DNA from: Planctomycetota bacterium
GTDB lineage: Bacteria; Planctomycetota; Planctomycetia; Pirellulales; Pirellulaceae
Direction: 5' to 3'
DNA: 29,282 bases
NCBI GenBank assembly: GCA_026692885.1
Contig: JAPLNJ010000622.1
Location: forward strand, 1 to 29,282
In this document: positions 7,864-15,961 of the stretch, piece by piece
Numbering within the stretch: the first letter of the stretch is position 1
How the letters are laid out: every line of letters begins with the position of its first letter
Notes under the pieces: generated by a model
What the model was told of the DNA's origin: nothing
The model's database searches: none
Seen by the model: only the letters and a program-made list of their open reading frames with translations
Made by a program: the position numbers and the translations under genes

Positions 7864-8143
7864 TGCAGAAAGGAAAAGGGGGATCCTGCCCTGTCGAGAC
7901 GCGAATAACGGACATACGTCTCCCGCAGAGCATCAACGATGTCGACCGGGATAAGACACTTGCCTTTCGTGAAGTCGGGCCGGCCTTGGGCGTCGTGGTG
8001 AAAGGCAGGTCACACCGCGTCCGCCCGCAGCCCCTTGGCCGTCAGGTTTCGAACCCCGCCGGCCGTCCCGATGCCGATAGTCAAGGGAGAGAAGGGGATC
8101 GGACAGCGGGCAGCGAAGCAGCCAGATAAAAGGAACGGCGATC
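7864..8143. other. Relic-bearing stretch, no intact gene
   Basis: On the minus strand 8006-7902 the frame reads FHHDAQGRPDFTKGKCLIPV and then DIVDALRETYVRYSRLD, which is protein-like but not recognised. It has no start and a stop just upstream (TGA within 8010-8016). The rest up to the MazEF promoter shows no gene. Confidence 0.25.
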
Positions 8144-8172
8144 TTTTCGGGCGGCCCGGCTGGTGATATACT
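8144..8172 (+). promoter_or_regulatory. Promoter of the MazEF-like pair, possibly leaderless
   Basis: TTTTCG (8144-8149), a 17-base spacer, then TATACT (8167-8172). A start point 6-8 bases after this -10 falls on or next to the antitoxin ATG at 8179, and there is no ribosome-binding site between. This predicts a leaderless transcript. The -35 is a weak match. Confidence 0.45.
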
Positions 8173-8178
8173 TCGGAC

Positions 8179-8445
8179 ATGACACCGGCACTCACGGATC
8201 AACAACGGCAAGTCCTGGAGGCGGATCCCGGGCAGCCCGTCCCCGTTGTGGACGAGCAGACGCGCCGGGTATATTACCTGATCTCGGCGGAGCAGTTCGA
8301 GACCGTGAAGTCGCTGTTTACCGAAGAACCGTTCGAGCCCCGCGAGTTGTATCCGCTGACGGCCAAGACGGCTGGCGACGCTGGCTGGAACGATCCTGCA
8401 ATGGATGTTTACGACGACTACGATGCCCACCGGACTTCGAGTTAA
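8179..8445 (+). CDS. Putative antitoxin (MazE position)
   Basis: An 88-aa acidic protein (TDQQRQVLEADPGQPVPVVD, then RVYYLISAEQFETVKSL) with a C-terminal tail rich in Asp/Glu (WNDPAMDVYDDYDAHRTSS). It lacks the SpoVT-AbrB MazE fold but resembles short proteins encoded directly upstream of PemK/MazF toxins in planctomycetes and cyanobacteria, which carry a PVxVxDxxTxxxYxLxSxExF core. It overlaps the toxin start by 23 bases, implying translational coupling. Its role would be to bind and block the toxin; the assignment depends largely on that position. Confidence 0.7.
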   Translation: MTPALTDQQRQVLEADPGQPVPVVDEQTRRVYYLISAEQFETVKSLFTEEPFEPRELYPLTAKTAGDAGWNDPAMDVYDDYDAHRTSS

Positions 8446-8794
8446 TCGCGGTGACGTTGTTCTGCTGCCGATCGCCTTCGTGTCTGGTCAAGGGGCGAAG
8501 GTCAGGCCCGCCGTGGTCATGCAGAACGATAATCTGAACGCGCGACTGAATTCCACCGTGGTAGCAATCGTTACCTCGACCAATGTTCGTGCACACACGG
8601 AACGATCGCAGTTATTTATCGACATCGGGACGCCCGATGGTCGGCAAACCGGATTGCTCCATGATTCGACGGTAAAAGCCGAGCACCTCGATACCGTGGA
8701 CCAGCGGGACATTGTGCGGAGGATCGGAAGGTTCTCGCCGTCGTTGATGCAGCGACTGCAGGAATGTGTCGAGGCGGCACTGGACTTCACGTAG
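8423..8794 (+). CDS. MazF/PemK-family endoribonuclease toxin
   Basis: A 123-aa protein when started at 8423 (PTGLRVNRGDVVLLPIAF); the upstream ATG at 8405 would add FTTTTM and lie deeper in the antitoxin. Family hallmarks are RGDVVLLPI at the N-terminus, the KVRPAVVMQND strand-turn, VVAIVTST, and the C-terminal HLDTVDQRDIVRRIG helix region. MazF enzymes cut single-stranded mRNA at short sequence motifs in the cytoplasm. No separate ribosome site is visible, fitting coupling to the upstream antitoxin. The gene appears complete. Confidence 0.9.
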   Translation: MPTGLRVNRGDVVLLPIAFVSGQGAKVRPAVVMQNDNLNARLNSTVVAIVTSTNVRAHTERSQLFIDIGTPDGRQTGLLHDSTVKAEHLDTVDQRDIVRRIGRFSPSLMQRLQECVEAALDFT

Positions 8795-9005
8795 GCCGTC
8801 ACAAGTCTTGGACGCCGATGGCGGACGCCTTTGCGAAGGCGGCCCAGGATTCAGGTCAAGCCGGGGTACATGCAGCACCTTCTTGAAATCGCACGTCTTG
8901 TAATATCAATACGTTACGAAAGATTTGCCGTAGATTCGAAATCCGCCACCGCGGGTTCAACTCTGCCTTGATCGTAAGGTTGCGCAAAACGCTAGCAGCA
9001 GATCG
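8795..9005. other. Intergenic stretch, nothing recognised
   Basis: Between the MazF stop and the hairpin at 9006 no gene, promoter or terminator is convincing. Short frames are open in several phases but none is protein-like. Confidence 0.35.
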
Positions 9006-9069
9006 TCGTAAGCGCGAAGCGTCAGCGAGGAAAACGCCGCTCTTCCTCGCTGACGCTTCGCGCTTACGA
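9006..9069. repeat. Perfect 26-bp inverted repeat (REP-like hairpin)
   Basis: Left arm 9006-9031 (TCGTAAGCGCGAAGCGTCAG followed by CGAGGA) and right arm 9044-9069 are exact reverse complements around a 12-base loop. The GCGAAGCGTCAGCGAGG motif recalls the GCGCAAGCGAGTG core of the large palindrome at 1.2 kb. Too long and lacking a U-run to be a simple terminator; reading frames across it are repeat artefacts. Confidence 0.9.
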
Positions 9070-9338
9070 TGCCGCCTACCCTTGGTCCGTTTGGGGAAAC
9101 CATTTGGCATCCGAAGTCAAGACTCCCGATGACCCGTTTATCGGCGAGGCCGAAGCCGCGTATCGCCAGGCCATCGATCGAATTGCTTGTCGAATGTGAC
9201 AAGTTCGAGGAGTGGCTACCGCTCTACGAAGCCCTGCTCGCGATCGCCAACGACGATCCCGATCGCTTGCAACGTCTCGCGCTGGAAGTCCGAGTCCCCG
9301 CGCAAGAGCTTCAACGGCGACTTACTTCAGTTCCTTGA
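9070..9338 (+). pseudogene. Possible frameshifted gene remnant, unidentified
   Basis: One plus-strand frame reads HLASEVKTPDDPFIGEAEAA and then YRQAIDRIACRM with a stop near 9198; another continues CDKFEEWLPLYEALLAIAND and PDRLQRLALEVRVPAQELQR to a stop at 9336-9338. Both look like real helical protein, which would fit one gene with a frameshift around 9190, but I do not recognise the family. No start is credible because the 5' side is the hairpin repeat. Confidence 0.25.
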
Positions 9339-9448
9339 TGGCAAGGGTGCTTGTAACCCTCATTCGCCGGCGCGACAATCGTGTCCCGATGTCCGTGGCG
9401 AAAGAGTTTTGTGCGTCCCGATGACAGGGATGCAAGGAGGGTGACTGG

Positions 9449-12157
9449 ATGCGGATTACTCGTCTGCTGAGCGTGTTGGCGTTAGTGCTGTCGGCGGCGT
9501 TGTCGGCGGCGGCTGAGACGACGTTCTATGTCTCGCCCCGCGGCAACGATGCCTGGTCCGGCGGGTTGGCCGAGCCGAACGCGGCCGGCACCGACGGCCC
9601 GTTGGCCACGTTGGCCGGTGCCCGGGACCGGGTGCGCCGGCACAAGGCCGGTGGCGCGCCGACCGAACCGATCAAAGTCCTGTTCCGCAGCGGCGTCTAC
9701 CGCCAGAGCGAGGCGGTGGTCTTCGAGCCGGCTGACTCGGGCTCGCCGCAGTGCCCCATCACCTACGCGGCCTACCCCGGCGAGCGGCCCGTGTTCAGCG
9801 GTGGCCGCGAGGTCACCGGCTGGCGGCGCGAGACGGGCGACCGGTTCAGCGCGAGTGTGCCCACGGCGGCCAATCGCCAGTGGGTGTTTCGCCAGCTCTG
9901 GGTCAATGGCGAGCGACGGACGCTGGCGCGCACGCCGAACACCGGCTACTTCCATACTGCCGGTCCAGCGGCGGCACTGCCCGGGCCCGACGGCAAGCCG
10001 GTGGCCAGCGACAAGTCCGCCCTGCGCTTCCGGCCGGGTGACCTGCGCAACTGGCCCAATCTGGCCGACATCGACCTCTACGTTTATCACCACTGGGAAG
10101 TGGGCATCAACCCGCTGAAGACCGTCGACGAGGCCAGCCGCACAGCGACCATTGCCGGGCGTGAGTATTGGCCGTTCGGCTGGGCCGGCGCGCAGCAGCG
10201 ATACCTCGTCGAGAACGCACCGGACGCGCTGGATGCGCCAGGTGAATGGCAGCTCGACCGGCTCAGCGGCCAGCTGGCAGCCATTGCCAAGCCGGGTGAA
10301 GACCTGACGAAGGCCACCGTGATCGCGCCGGTGGCCGAACAACTGGTGGTGCTGCGCGGCGGCGCCGCCGCGGGCCTGTGGATCGACAGCCTGCGTTTTG
10401 AGGGCCTGTCGTTCCAGCACACCAACTACGTGCTGCCGCCCGACGGGCACGGCGACCCGCAGGCCGCGGTCACCATCAACGCGGCGATCCAGGCCAACGG
10501 GACGCGTAACTGCGTGATCGAGCGCTGCGAAGTGGCCCACATCGGCAACTACGCCATCTGGTTCGAGGCCGGCTGCCAGAACAACCAGGTGAGCCAGTGC
10601 GAGTTGTGGGACCTGGGCGCCGGCGGCGTGCGGCTGGGCACAGCGGCTCTGCCCAAGCCGGAACTGGCCACCGGCGGCAACCGCGTCGAGAACTGCTACA
10701 TCCACGACGGCGGCATCATCCACGCGGGGGCGATCGGCGTCTGGGTGGGCCAGTCGAGCGACAACGTCATCGCTCACAACGAAATCGCCGATCTGAACTA
10801 CAGCGCGATTTCAGTCGGCTGGTCATGGGGCTTCAACCCGACCTCGTGCCACCGCAACCGCATCGAGTACAACCGCCTGCACCACCTGGCGCGCGGCGTA
10901 CTGTCCGACATGGGCGGCATCTACACGCTGGGCATCTCGACGGGCACCGTCATTCGTGGCAACTACATCCACGACGTCTGGGGCTACCAGTACGGCGGCT
11001 GCGGCATCTATCCCGACGAGGGCAGCACCGGCATCCTGATCGAAAACAACGTCACTTGGCGCACGTCCTCGGGCGGCTTTTCCATCCATTACGGGCGCGA
11101 CCTGACCGTACGCAATAACATCTTCGGCATGAGCCGGGACTACCTGGTCAGCCGCGGGCGCAAAGACAAGCAGAGCAACTCGCTGCAGGAGGGCAACCTC
11201 TACGTCTGGGACCGCGGAGCTTTGATGAACGGCAATGCGGACCTGGTGGCCCGACGGAACCTGTACTGGTATCGCGGCGACGAACCGGCGCCGTTCCCTG
11301 GCGGGCTGAAGTTCGCCGACTGGCAGGCCCAGGGTTTCGACCAGGATTCGCTGCTGGCCGACCCGCTGCTGGTCGATCCCGACCGCGACAACTTCCAACT
11401 GAAGCCCGACTCGCCGGCGCTGAAGCTGGGCTTCCAGCCGATTGACGTCAGCCAGGCCGGCCTGACCGGTCCGCGTGAATGGCGCGAGCGGCCGCTGGCC
11501 CACCGGGCGCCGGCCTGGCCGTTGCGCGAGCCCGATCCGGGTGAGCCGCTGAGGCTGGACGATGGTTTCGAAGACACACCGGTGGGCGCGACGGCTGTGG
11601 CCGCGACCACGCATGGCGAAAAGGGCGCCGCAACCATTCGGGTGACCGGCGAGCGCGCGGCCAGCGGCCAGCACAGCCTGAAGTTTAGCGACCAGCCGAA
11701 CCTCGACTTTGTGTTCAACCCACACCTGTGGTACACACCCAACCACGTCCAGGGGACGGTCCGGTTCAGCTTCGACTTGTCGGCCGAGCCGGGCGCCTCG
11801 GCCTACGTGCAATGGCGCGACGCCGCCAACCCGTACCACACCGGGCCGAGCGTCCACTTCGTCGGCGGGCAGATCAAAGCCGACGGCAAGAGCGTTTGCG
11901 CGCAGCCGGGGGGCGTCTGGGCGCATGTCGAGATGACCTGCCCGCTGGGCGCGTCGGCCAACGGGAAGTGGGCGCTGCAGGTCAGCGTGCCGGGCCAGGC
12001 GTTGGTGTCGCTGACCGACCTGCCTTGCGACCCGCGGTTTCGCAAACTGCAGTGGCTGGGCATCGTGGCGGACGCAAACGCGGCGGTGACGTTCTATGTG
12101 GACAATGTGAAGCTGGAGGTGGTCAAGGGAAGTGACTCGACAACCGGGCGCCAGTAG
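9449..12157 (+). CDS. Secreted right-handed beta-helix protein (GH141-like)
   Basis: A 902-aa protein with a strong ribosome site, AAGGAGG eight bases before the ATG. The signal peptide is RITRLLSVLALVLSAALSAA with cleavage before ETTFYVSP. Residues 25-60 carry FYVSPRGNDAWSGGLAEPNA and GPLATLAGARDRVR, the usual opening of large parallel beta-helix glycosidase-like proteins (GH141 and relatives). Residues ~330-600 contain repeated turns such as NCVIERCEVAHIGNYAIW, NRVENCYIHDGGI, SDNVIAHNEIADL and NRIEYNRLHHL, typical of beta-helix coils. Residues ~700-895 form a separate jelly-roll, carbohydrate-binding-like domain. It probably binds and cleaves a complex plant or algal polysaccharide; the substrate cannot be read from sequence. 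Monocistronic. Confidence 0.8.
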   Translation: MRITRLLSVLALVLSAALSAAAETTFYVSPRGNDAWSGGLAEPNAAGTDGPLATLAGARDRVRRHKAGGAPTEPIKVLFRSGVYRQSEAVVFEPADSGSPQCPITYAAYPGERPVFSGGREVTGWRRETGDRFSASVPTAANRQWVFRQLWVNGERRTLARTPNTGYFHTAGPAAALPGPDGKPVASDKSALRFRPGDLRNWPNLADIDLYVYHHWEVGINPLKTVDEASRTATIAGREYWPFGWAGAQQRYLVENAPDALDAPGEWQLDRLSGQLAAIAKPGEDLTKATVIAPVAEQLVVLRGGAAAGLWIDSLRFEGLSFQHTNYVLPPDGHGDPQAAVTINAAIQANGTRNCVIERCEVAHIGNYAIWFEAGCQNNQVSQCELWDLGAGGVRLGTAALPKPELATGGNRVENCYIHDGGIIHAGAIGVWVGQSSDNVIAHNEIADLNYSAISVGWSWGFNPTSCHRNRIEYNRLHHLARGVLSDMGGIYTLGISTGTVIRGNYIHDVWGYQYGGCGIYPDEGSTGILIENNVTWRTSSGGFSIHYGRDLTVRNNIFGMSRDYLVSRGRKDKQSNSLQEGNLYVWDRGALMNGNADLVARRNLYWYRGDEPAPFPGGLKFADWQAQGFDQDSLLADPLLVDPDRDNFQLKPDSPALKLGFQPIDVSQAGLTGPREWRERPLAHRAPAWPLREPDPGEPLRLDDGFEDTPVGATAVAATTHGEKGAATIRVTGERAASGQHSLKFSDQPNLDFVFNPHLWYTPNHVQGTVRFSFDLSAEPGASAYVQWRDAANPYHTGPSVHFVGGQIKADGKSVCAQPGGVWAHVEMTCPLGASANGKWALQVSVPGQALVSLTDLPCDPRFRKLQWLGIVADANAAVTFYVDNVKLEVVKGSDSTTGRQ

Positions 12158-12356
12158 CCGTACTGGGCTGCCTGCTTGAGGGACGTCTTTCAGAGGCGGA
12201 TCGAAACGCCGTCCCAACCGATCGCGGCACGCTTTGCCTTGCGCCCGGGTGATACGGCTTGTCCCGGCGTCGGGTGCCGAGTACGATTTCGGCAATTCCT
12301 ATGACAGCGGACACACTCGGCGGGATGGCTAGTTCTTGAGCAGGAGACGACAGACG

Positions 12357-12509
12357 ATGACGCAGAAGAACGCTTTCACTGTGGTCAGCCTCACGCTGAT
12401 TCTCGCCCCGTTCGCGCAGTCGGCACGCGCCGATGCCCTGGCCGACAGTCGGTCCAAGGTCAAGGTCGCGCCGGTCGTGCCGCTAGGCCCTCCGCAGGGA
12501 ATAACTTAG
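12357..12509 (+). pseudogene. Truncated secreted gene, signal peptide only
   Basis: A 50-codon frame with AGGAG nine bases upstream reads a clean signal peptide (TQKNAFTVVSLTLILAPFAQ, then SARADALADSRSK) and VKVAPVVPLGPPQGIT before a stop. A VxPVVPL stretch just after the signal peptide is seen at the front of secreted GH127-type proteins, so a beheaded gene of that sort is possible, but this is a guess. Only 25 bases later an inverted-repeat element (12535) begins, so the loss of the rest may be linked to its arrival. Confidence 0.4.
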
Positions 12510-12534
12510 CCGTCGGACATTGAGGAACGGAGAC

Positions 12535-12681
12535 TAGCACGGATGGCAAAGCCGGGGCTCGGATGACAGGCAATCGTTGCGTGTTAAGAAAACCGCGGCA
12601 TGCCGTTCTCTCACTTGCCTCCTGATTCCCCCGTCGTCGTCCATTTTCCTCATCCGTGCCCCGGCTTTGCCATCCGAGCTA
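12535..12681. repeat. Inverted-repeat element A (MITE-like)
   Basis: Left arm 12535-12566 and right arm 12650-12681 are inverted copies matching at about 30 of 32 positions (TAGCACGGATGGCAAAGCCG at the left tip). The ~84-base interior is partly palindromic. Element B at 23513-23669 has the same tips but a different interior. Outer bases are TAG/CTA on both. No coding capacity. Confidence 0.85.
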
Positions 12682-12733
12682 TCCCTTCACTGTCTACGCC
12701 ACTTTGTTCGGAGTCATTGAGGAGCAAGAGATC

Positions 12734-15529
12734 ATGAGACTGATCCCAACTGTTCGCGCTCTCCCGTACCTTACCGCATTCTGCCTATTGGTCCCGCTAA
12801 CTGTTAGAAATCGCCCGTTGTCGGCGGCGCAGACGGAAACGCTCGACAATGGCGCCGTCACTGCGACGTTTGAAGACGGATCACTGGTGCGGCTTCGCAA
12901 CACGGCCTCCAACCGAGTGCTCGAACTGAGCGGCGATTCCGCCACGCTGACGGTCAACGGCGAGAAGTTCGCCGTACCCGGCCGGACATTGATCGCCACG
13001 GAACGGCGGACGGACGGCATTGCCTTCAAGTACGAGGCCGGCGACAAACAGCTCCACGTCGTCTACGAACTAAAGCCCGGCTGGCAGTTCGTCAGCAAGC
13101 AGATTCGGCTGACGCCTCCAGCGGACAGTTCGTGCCGCGTGGAGGCAGCGGAAGTTCTGCGGGCGGACTTCAAAACACCCATCGCCCGCGAGCACAAGGC
13201 CAGCAACGGCAGTGGCGCGGTGTTTCTGCGGTTGGGCGAGGCGAACGACCCGCCGAAGTTCGGCGTTTTCCTGGCACTTCAGAATCCGTTCTTGAAGTGG
13301 GAACGCAAAGACGGACAAGTGGCGATGGCCTACGCGCCCGACATGGAATGGCGAGCCGCGTACGGGCCGTTCGAATCAGACCGCGTGTGCCTGGGGCTGT
13401 ACGAGTTGACTGGCGTTGAATTCCCCGCCCGAAACCTACGGGAATGGCAGTATGTCCGCGAGCCGGAACGGGCCTTCGCGAACCACCCGCTGCTGGACAT
13501 GGCCGAGTTCGACGCCGTGACGCGGTGCGTGGACGCCTTCGTGCTTTACCGCCCCCAGAAAAGCCTGCGTGTTCATGTGCCGTGGTGCGAGAACGATTAT
13601 CAGATCGACGTGGCCAAGCCCGAAGGCCGTGCGGAATGGAAACGCATCCTGGACCAATGCGCCGCGGTCGGCGTCGAACACTCGCTGTTTACGCCTGCCA
13701 ACAGCGACGTCGCTCCGCTGAAGGACAACGCCGATGCCTGGGGCTGGGAGTGCTGCCTGTGGCTCGGCCTGGGCCAGAAGATCCGCAAAGGCGAATGGAA
13801 CATCGCCTCGGACCCGATCCCGCCGTCGATTCAGGAAATCCTCGACTACGCCAAGTCGAAGAACGTCAAGCTGGTCGCCTACGCCTACCCGACGCTCGGC
13901 TGGAAGCAGAATCCCGAGTGGACCGCGTGGTGCGGCGGCAAGACGGGCGGCTACGTCGGCGCGGACACGGGCGTCCGCAGCTTCCAGGACTGGTTCGTCG
14001 ATCAATTGGTCGCGTTTCAGAAACGCACGGGGATTAGCGGCTACAGCTTCGATCACTGGTGGATCGCTTACGAGCCGACGAAGGAAGGTCTCAAGCCGAG
14101 CAGCAAGTACGCGCAGTGGTACGGCTGCCGCCGCATCCTGGAGGAACTCCGCCGCCGGATCCCGGACGTGGTGATCGACGGCCGTCAGCAGTACCAGTGG
14201 TTCGGCCCGTGGACGTGGCTGAGCGGCTCATACCCGCATCCGACGACGAACGACGAACAGCCCGGCAGCTTCGAAAACTTCCCCGACCTGCATTTCAGCC
14301 GCGTGTCCGGTGACCGGCAGCGGTGGGCGACGTGGTTCTACCACATGGAGCAATTCACGCCGTGGGAAGTCGTGCCCGGCTACATGACGCAACAGACGCC
14401 GCGCAGCGATCCGAAGGGGCAGTGCGTCCGCGACCGGGCCTTCCACGTGCGAGATTGGGACTATCTGGGCTGGCGGTATTCGGTCATCTGCTCGATCGGC
14501 ACCGCGCCGTTCAATCACGTCGTCGATCTTCTGCCCGCGCGCGATGAGGCCGAGTTCAAACACTTCCGTCCCGAAGATCAACGCTGGCTGCGGCAGTGGA
14601 TGGACTGGACGGACGAGCATCGCGCGACGCTGCGGCATCTGCGGCCGATTATCGGTCCGCCGGTCTTGGGCCGCGTGGACGGCACGGCTGCGATTCAGGC
14701 CGACCGTGGTTTCATGTTCCTGTTCAATCCCAACTACCGGCCGCTCGACGCCCAGTTCACGCTCGACGCCAGCATCGGGCTGACGAGCGGCGACCGTTTC
14801 GTAATGCGCGAACTATATCCGCGCCGCGGTCGGCTGCTAGGCCAGCCGGAGAGCGGACCGTGGCGCCGCGGCGACAAAGTCAGCCTGCCGATCAAAGGGC
14901 CGGAAGCGATGGTGTTGGAGGTTGTCCCCACTGCCGCGGTCCAGCTTCCCGCGCTGCTCGGCGCAGCCGGCCAAGCGGCACTCGACGGTGAAAGCCTGAC
15001 CCTGACTGACGTCGAAGGCGACCTGGGCACGACCGTCGCCCTGACGGTGCTGCTACCGTCGGGGAAGAAGGTCACATCGCTCCGCGTGAACGGCCGCCCG
15101 TGGACCAGCTTCGCCCAGAGCGACGGCCGGTTGACGGTCAACGTGGCATTTGCCGGCGCCCGCTTCGATCACTGCCAGCAGATCGGCAGCTACGATCGCG
15201 ACTTCTCGGGCACCACATTCCGCTCCGAGTTCACGATTCCGCAACGCGTCTTCGCTCAGTTAGCGGCCCGCCGCCAAGCCTGGCCGATTTCCTACACGGA
15301 CGACGACCTGCTGGCCACGTGGCGTGGGCCGCATCGTCTGCTGCTGTACGTCCACATCGCCGACCCGGACGACAAATGGACGGTGGGCCTGACGCTGAAC
15401 GGCCAGCCGGTCGACCTGAAGAGGGCCTACGGCGACGTGTATCCGCTCGGCCGTGAACGGACCTTCACCGGCTTCTATGCCGACGTCTCGAGCCTGAAAC
15501 GACTGATGTTTCGAGAGCGAGAGCCTTGA
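12734..15529 (+). CDS. Large secreted glycosidase-like protein (clan GH-D-like, family unassigned)
   Basis: A 931-aa protein. The start at 12734 has GGAG ten bases upstream and opens a signal peptide (MRLIPTVRALPYLTAFCLLV); an earlier in-frame ATG at 12656 lies inside the right arm of repeat element A and is rejected. Residues ~35-260 are a beta-sandwich (GWQFVSKQIRL, VFLALQNPFLKWE) like the N-terminal domain of GH36-type enzymes. Residues ~280-640 look like a TIM barrel: VHVPWCENDYQID, NVKLVAYAYPTLGW, GYSFDHWWIAYEP with D440, VVIDGRQQYQW with D482 and TTNDEQP with D507. D440 is the best nucleophile candidate and D482 or D507 the acid/base. The C-terminus has all-beta domains. The last 11 residues differ from the copy at 20.5 kb because of a 26-base deletion. 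Named family not recognised. Confidence 0.65.
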   Translation: MRLIPTVRALPYLTAFCLLVPLTVRNRPLSAAQTETLDNGAVTATFEDGSLVRLRNTASNRVLELSGDSATLTVNGEKFAVPGRTLIATERRTDGIAFKYEAGDKQLHVVYELKPGWQFVSKQIRLTPPADSSCRVEAAEVLRADFKTPIAREHKASNGSGAVFLRLGEANDPPKFGVFLALQNPFLKWERKDGQVAMAYAPDMEWRAAYGPFESDRVCLGLYELTGVEFPARNLREWQYVREPERAFANHPLLDMAEFDAVTRCVDAFVLYRPQKSLRVHVPWCENDYQIDVAKPEGRAEWKRILDQCAAVGVEHSLFTPANSDVAPLKDNADAWGWECCLWLGLGQKIRKGEWNIASDPIPPSIQEILDYAKSKNVKLVAYAYPTLGWKQNPEWTAWCGGKTGGYVGADTGVRSFQDWFVDQLVAFQKRTGISGYSFDHWWIAYEPTKEGLKPSSKYAQWYGCRRILEELRRRIPDVVIDGRQQYQWFGPWTWLSGSYPHPTTNDEQPGSFENFPDLHFSRVSGDRQRWATWFYHMEQFTPWEVVPGYMTQQTPRSDPKGQCVRDRAFHVRDWDYLGWRYSVICSIGTAPFNHVVDLLPARDEAEFKHFRPEDQRWLRQWMDWTDEHRATLRHLRPIIGPPVLGRVDGTAAIQADRGFMFLFNPNYRPLDAQFTLDASIGLTSGDRFVMRELYPRRGRLLGQPESGPWRRGDKVSLPIKGPEAMVLEVVPTAAVQLPALLGAAGQAALDGESLTLTDVEGDLGTTVALTVLLPSGKKVTSLRVNGRPWTSFAQSDGRLTVNVAFAGARFDHCQQIGSYDRDFSGTTFRSEFTIPQRVFAQLAARRQAWPISYTDDDLLATWRGPHRLLLYVHIADPDDKWTVGLTLNGQPVDLKRAYGDVYPLGRERTFTGFYADVSSLKRLMFREREP

Positions 15530-15576
15530 GACCCACTGCTGTGAACATCTTGCGGTTGTCCAAATCCTCAATTTTT

Positions 15577-15694
15577 CTCGTTCCGACGCTCTGCGTCGGA
15601 ACGCAAGTCACGGACGCTCTGCGTCCTGGGGCAGACGACGCAGAGCGTCAAAACACTTGCGTTCCCACGCAGAGCGTGGGACCGAGAGAACGAG
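15577..15694. repeat. Palindrome with CGCTCTGCGT units, copy 1
   Basis: Arms CTCGTTCCGACGCTCTGCGT (left) and its near complement on the right (ACGCAGAGCGTGGGAC...GAACGAG). Inside are smaller palindromes built on GACGCTCTGCGTC. It lies within the direct duplication, between two convergent gene ends, so it might also terminate transcription, but there is no clear U-run on either strand. Confidence 0.8.
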
Positions 15695-15786
15695 AGAGGC
15701 GTGAAGATGTTCACAGCAGTGGCCTTGAGACCGGTCGTCGTTGGTGGTGACCAAGCCGGGCGTGATGATGACGTGGCTCGGGGCCG

Positions 15787-15936
15787 TTACTTGGCCGTCC
15801 CAACCTGAAGCACTTCCGGCTTGTCGGCCGATCCGGGCTGGCAGCGGAGTTCGAAGCCGGCGTCGGTCTTGCGGTACTCGACCGGCTCGTGGTCCGGAAC
15901 CGCGGCGCCTTTGATCGCGTCGGGACCGTGACGTTG
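15787..15936 (-). pseudogene. 3'-end copy of the 410-aa secreted gene
   Basis: The last ~50 codons of the gene at 20813-22045 are repeated here: VEYRKTDAGFELRCQPGSAD and KPEVLQVGTAK with the same stop. Upstream, at 15936, the match ends and the frame runs into unrelated DNA. It is therefore a tail fragment created by the duplication, with no start. Differences from the intact gene include two neighbouring codons around HEPVEY versus HGSVEY. Confidence 0.85.
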
Positions 15937-15961
15937 AGAACGGAAAAGCTGGCAGGAACCG

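Larger units (their letters stand above)
15360..15936. repeat. Long direct duplication, copy 1
   Basis: A 577-base block matching 20368-20962 in the same orientation. It spans the last ~150 bases of the glycosidase gene, a palindrome, and the 3' end of a convergent gene. By eye there are about 14 substitutions and two indels: copy 1 lacks 26 bases (after 15508) and has 8 extra near 15683. The first ~140 bases are identical. Homology stops sharply on both sides. Confidence 0.93.

Noticed and set aside
9482..12295. Long minus-strand frames (431 and 490 codons) opposite the beta-helix gene
   Set aside because: Antisense by-products of a high-GC gene with a signal peptide, ribosome site and clear domains on the plus strand.
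12656..12733. Upstream start for the large glycosidase at 12656
   Set aside because: This ATG lies inside the right arm of repeat element A; the start at 12734 has GGAG upstream and opens a proper signal peptide.
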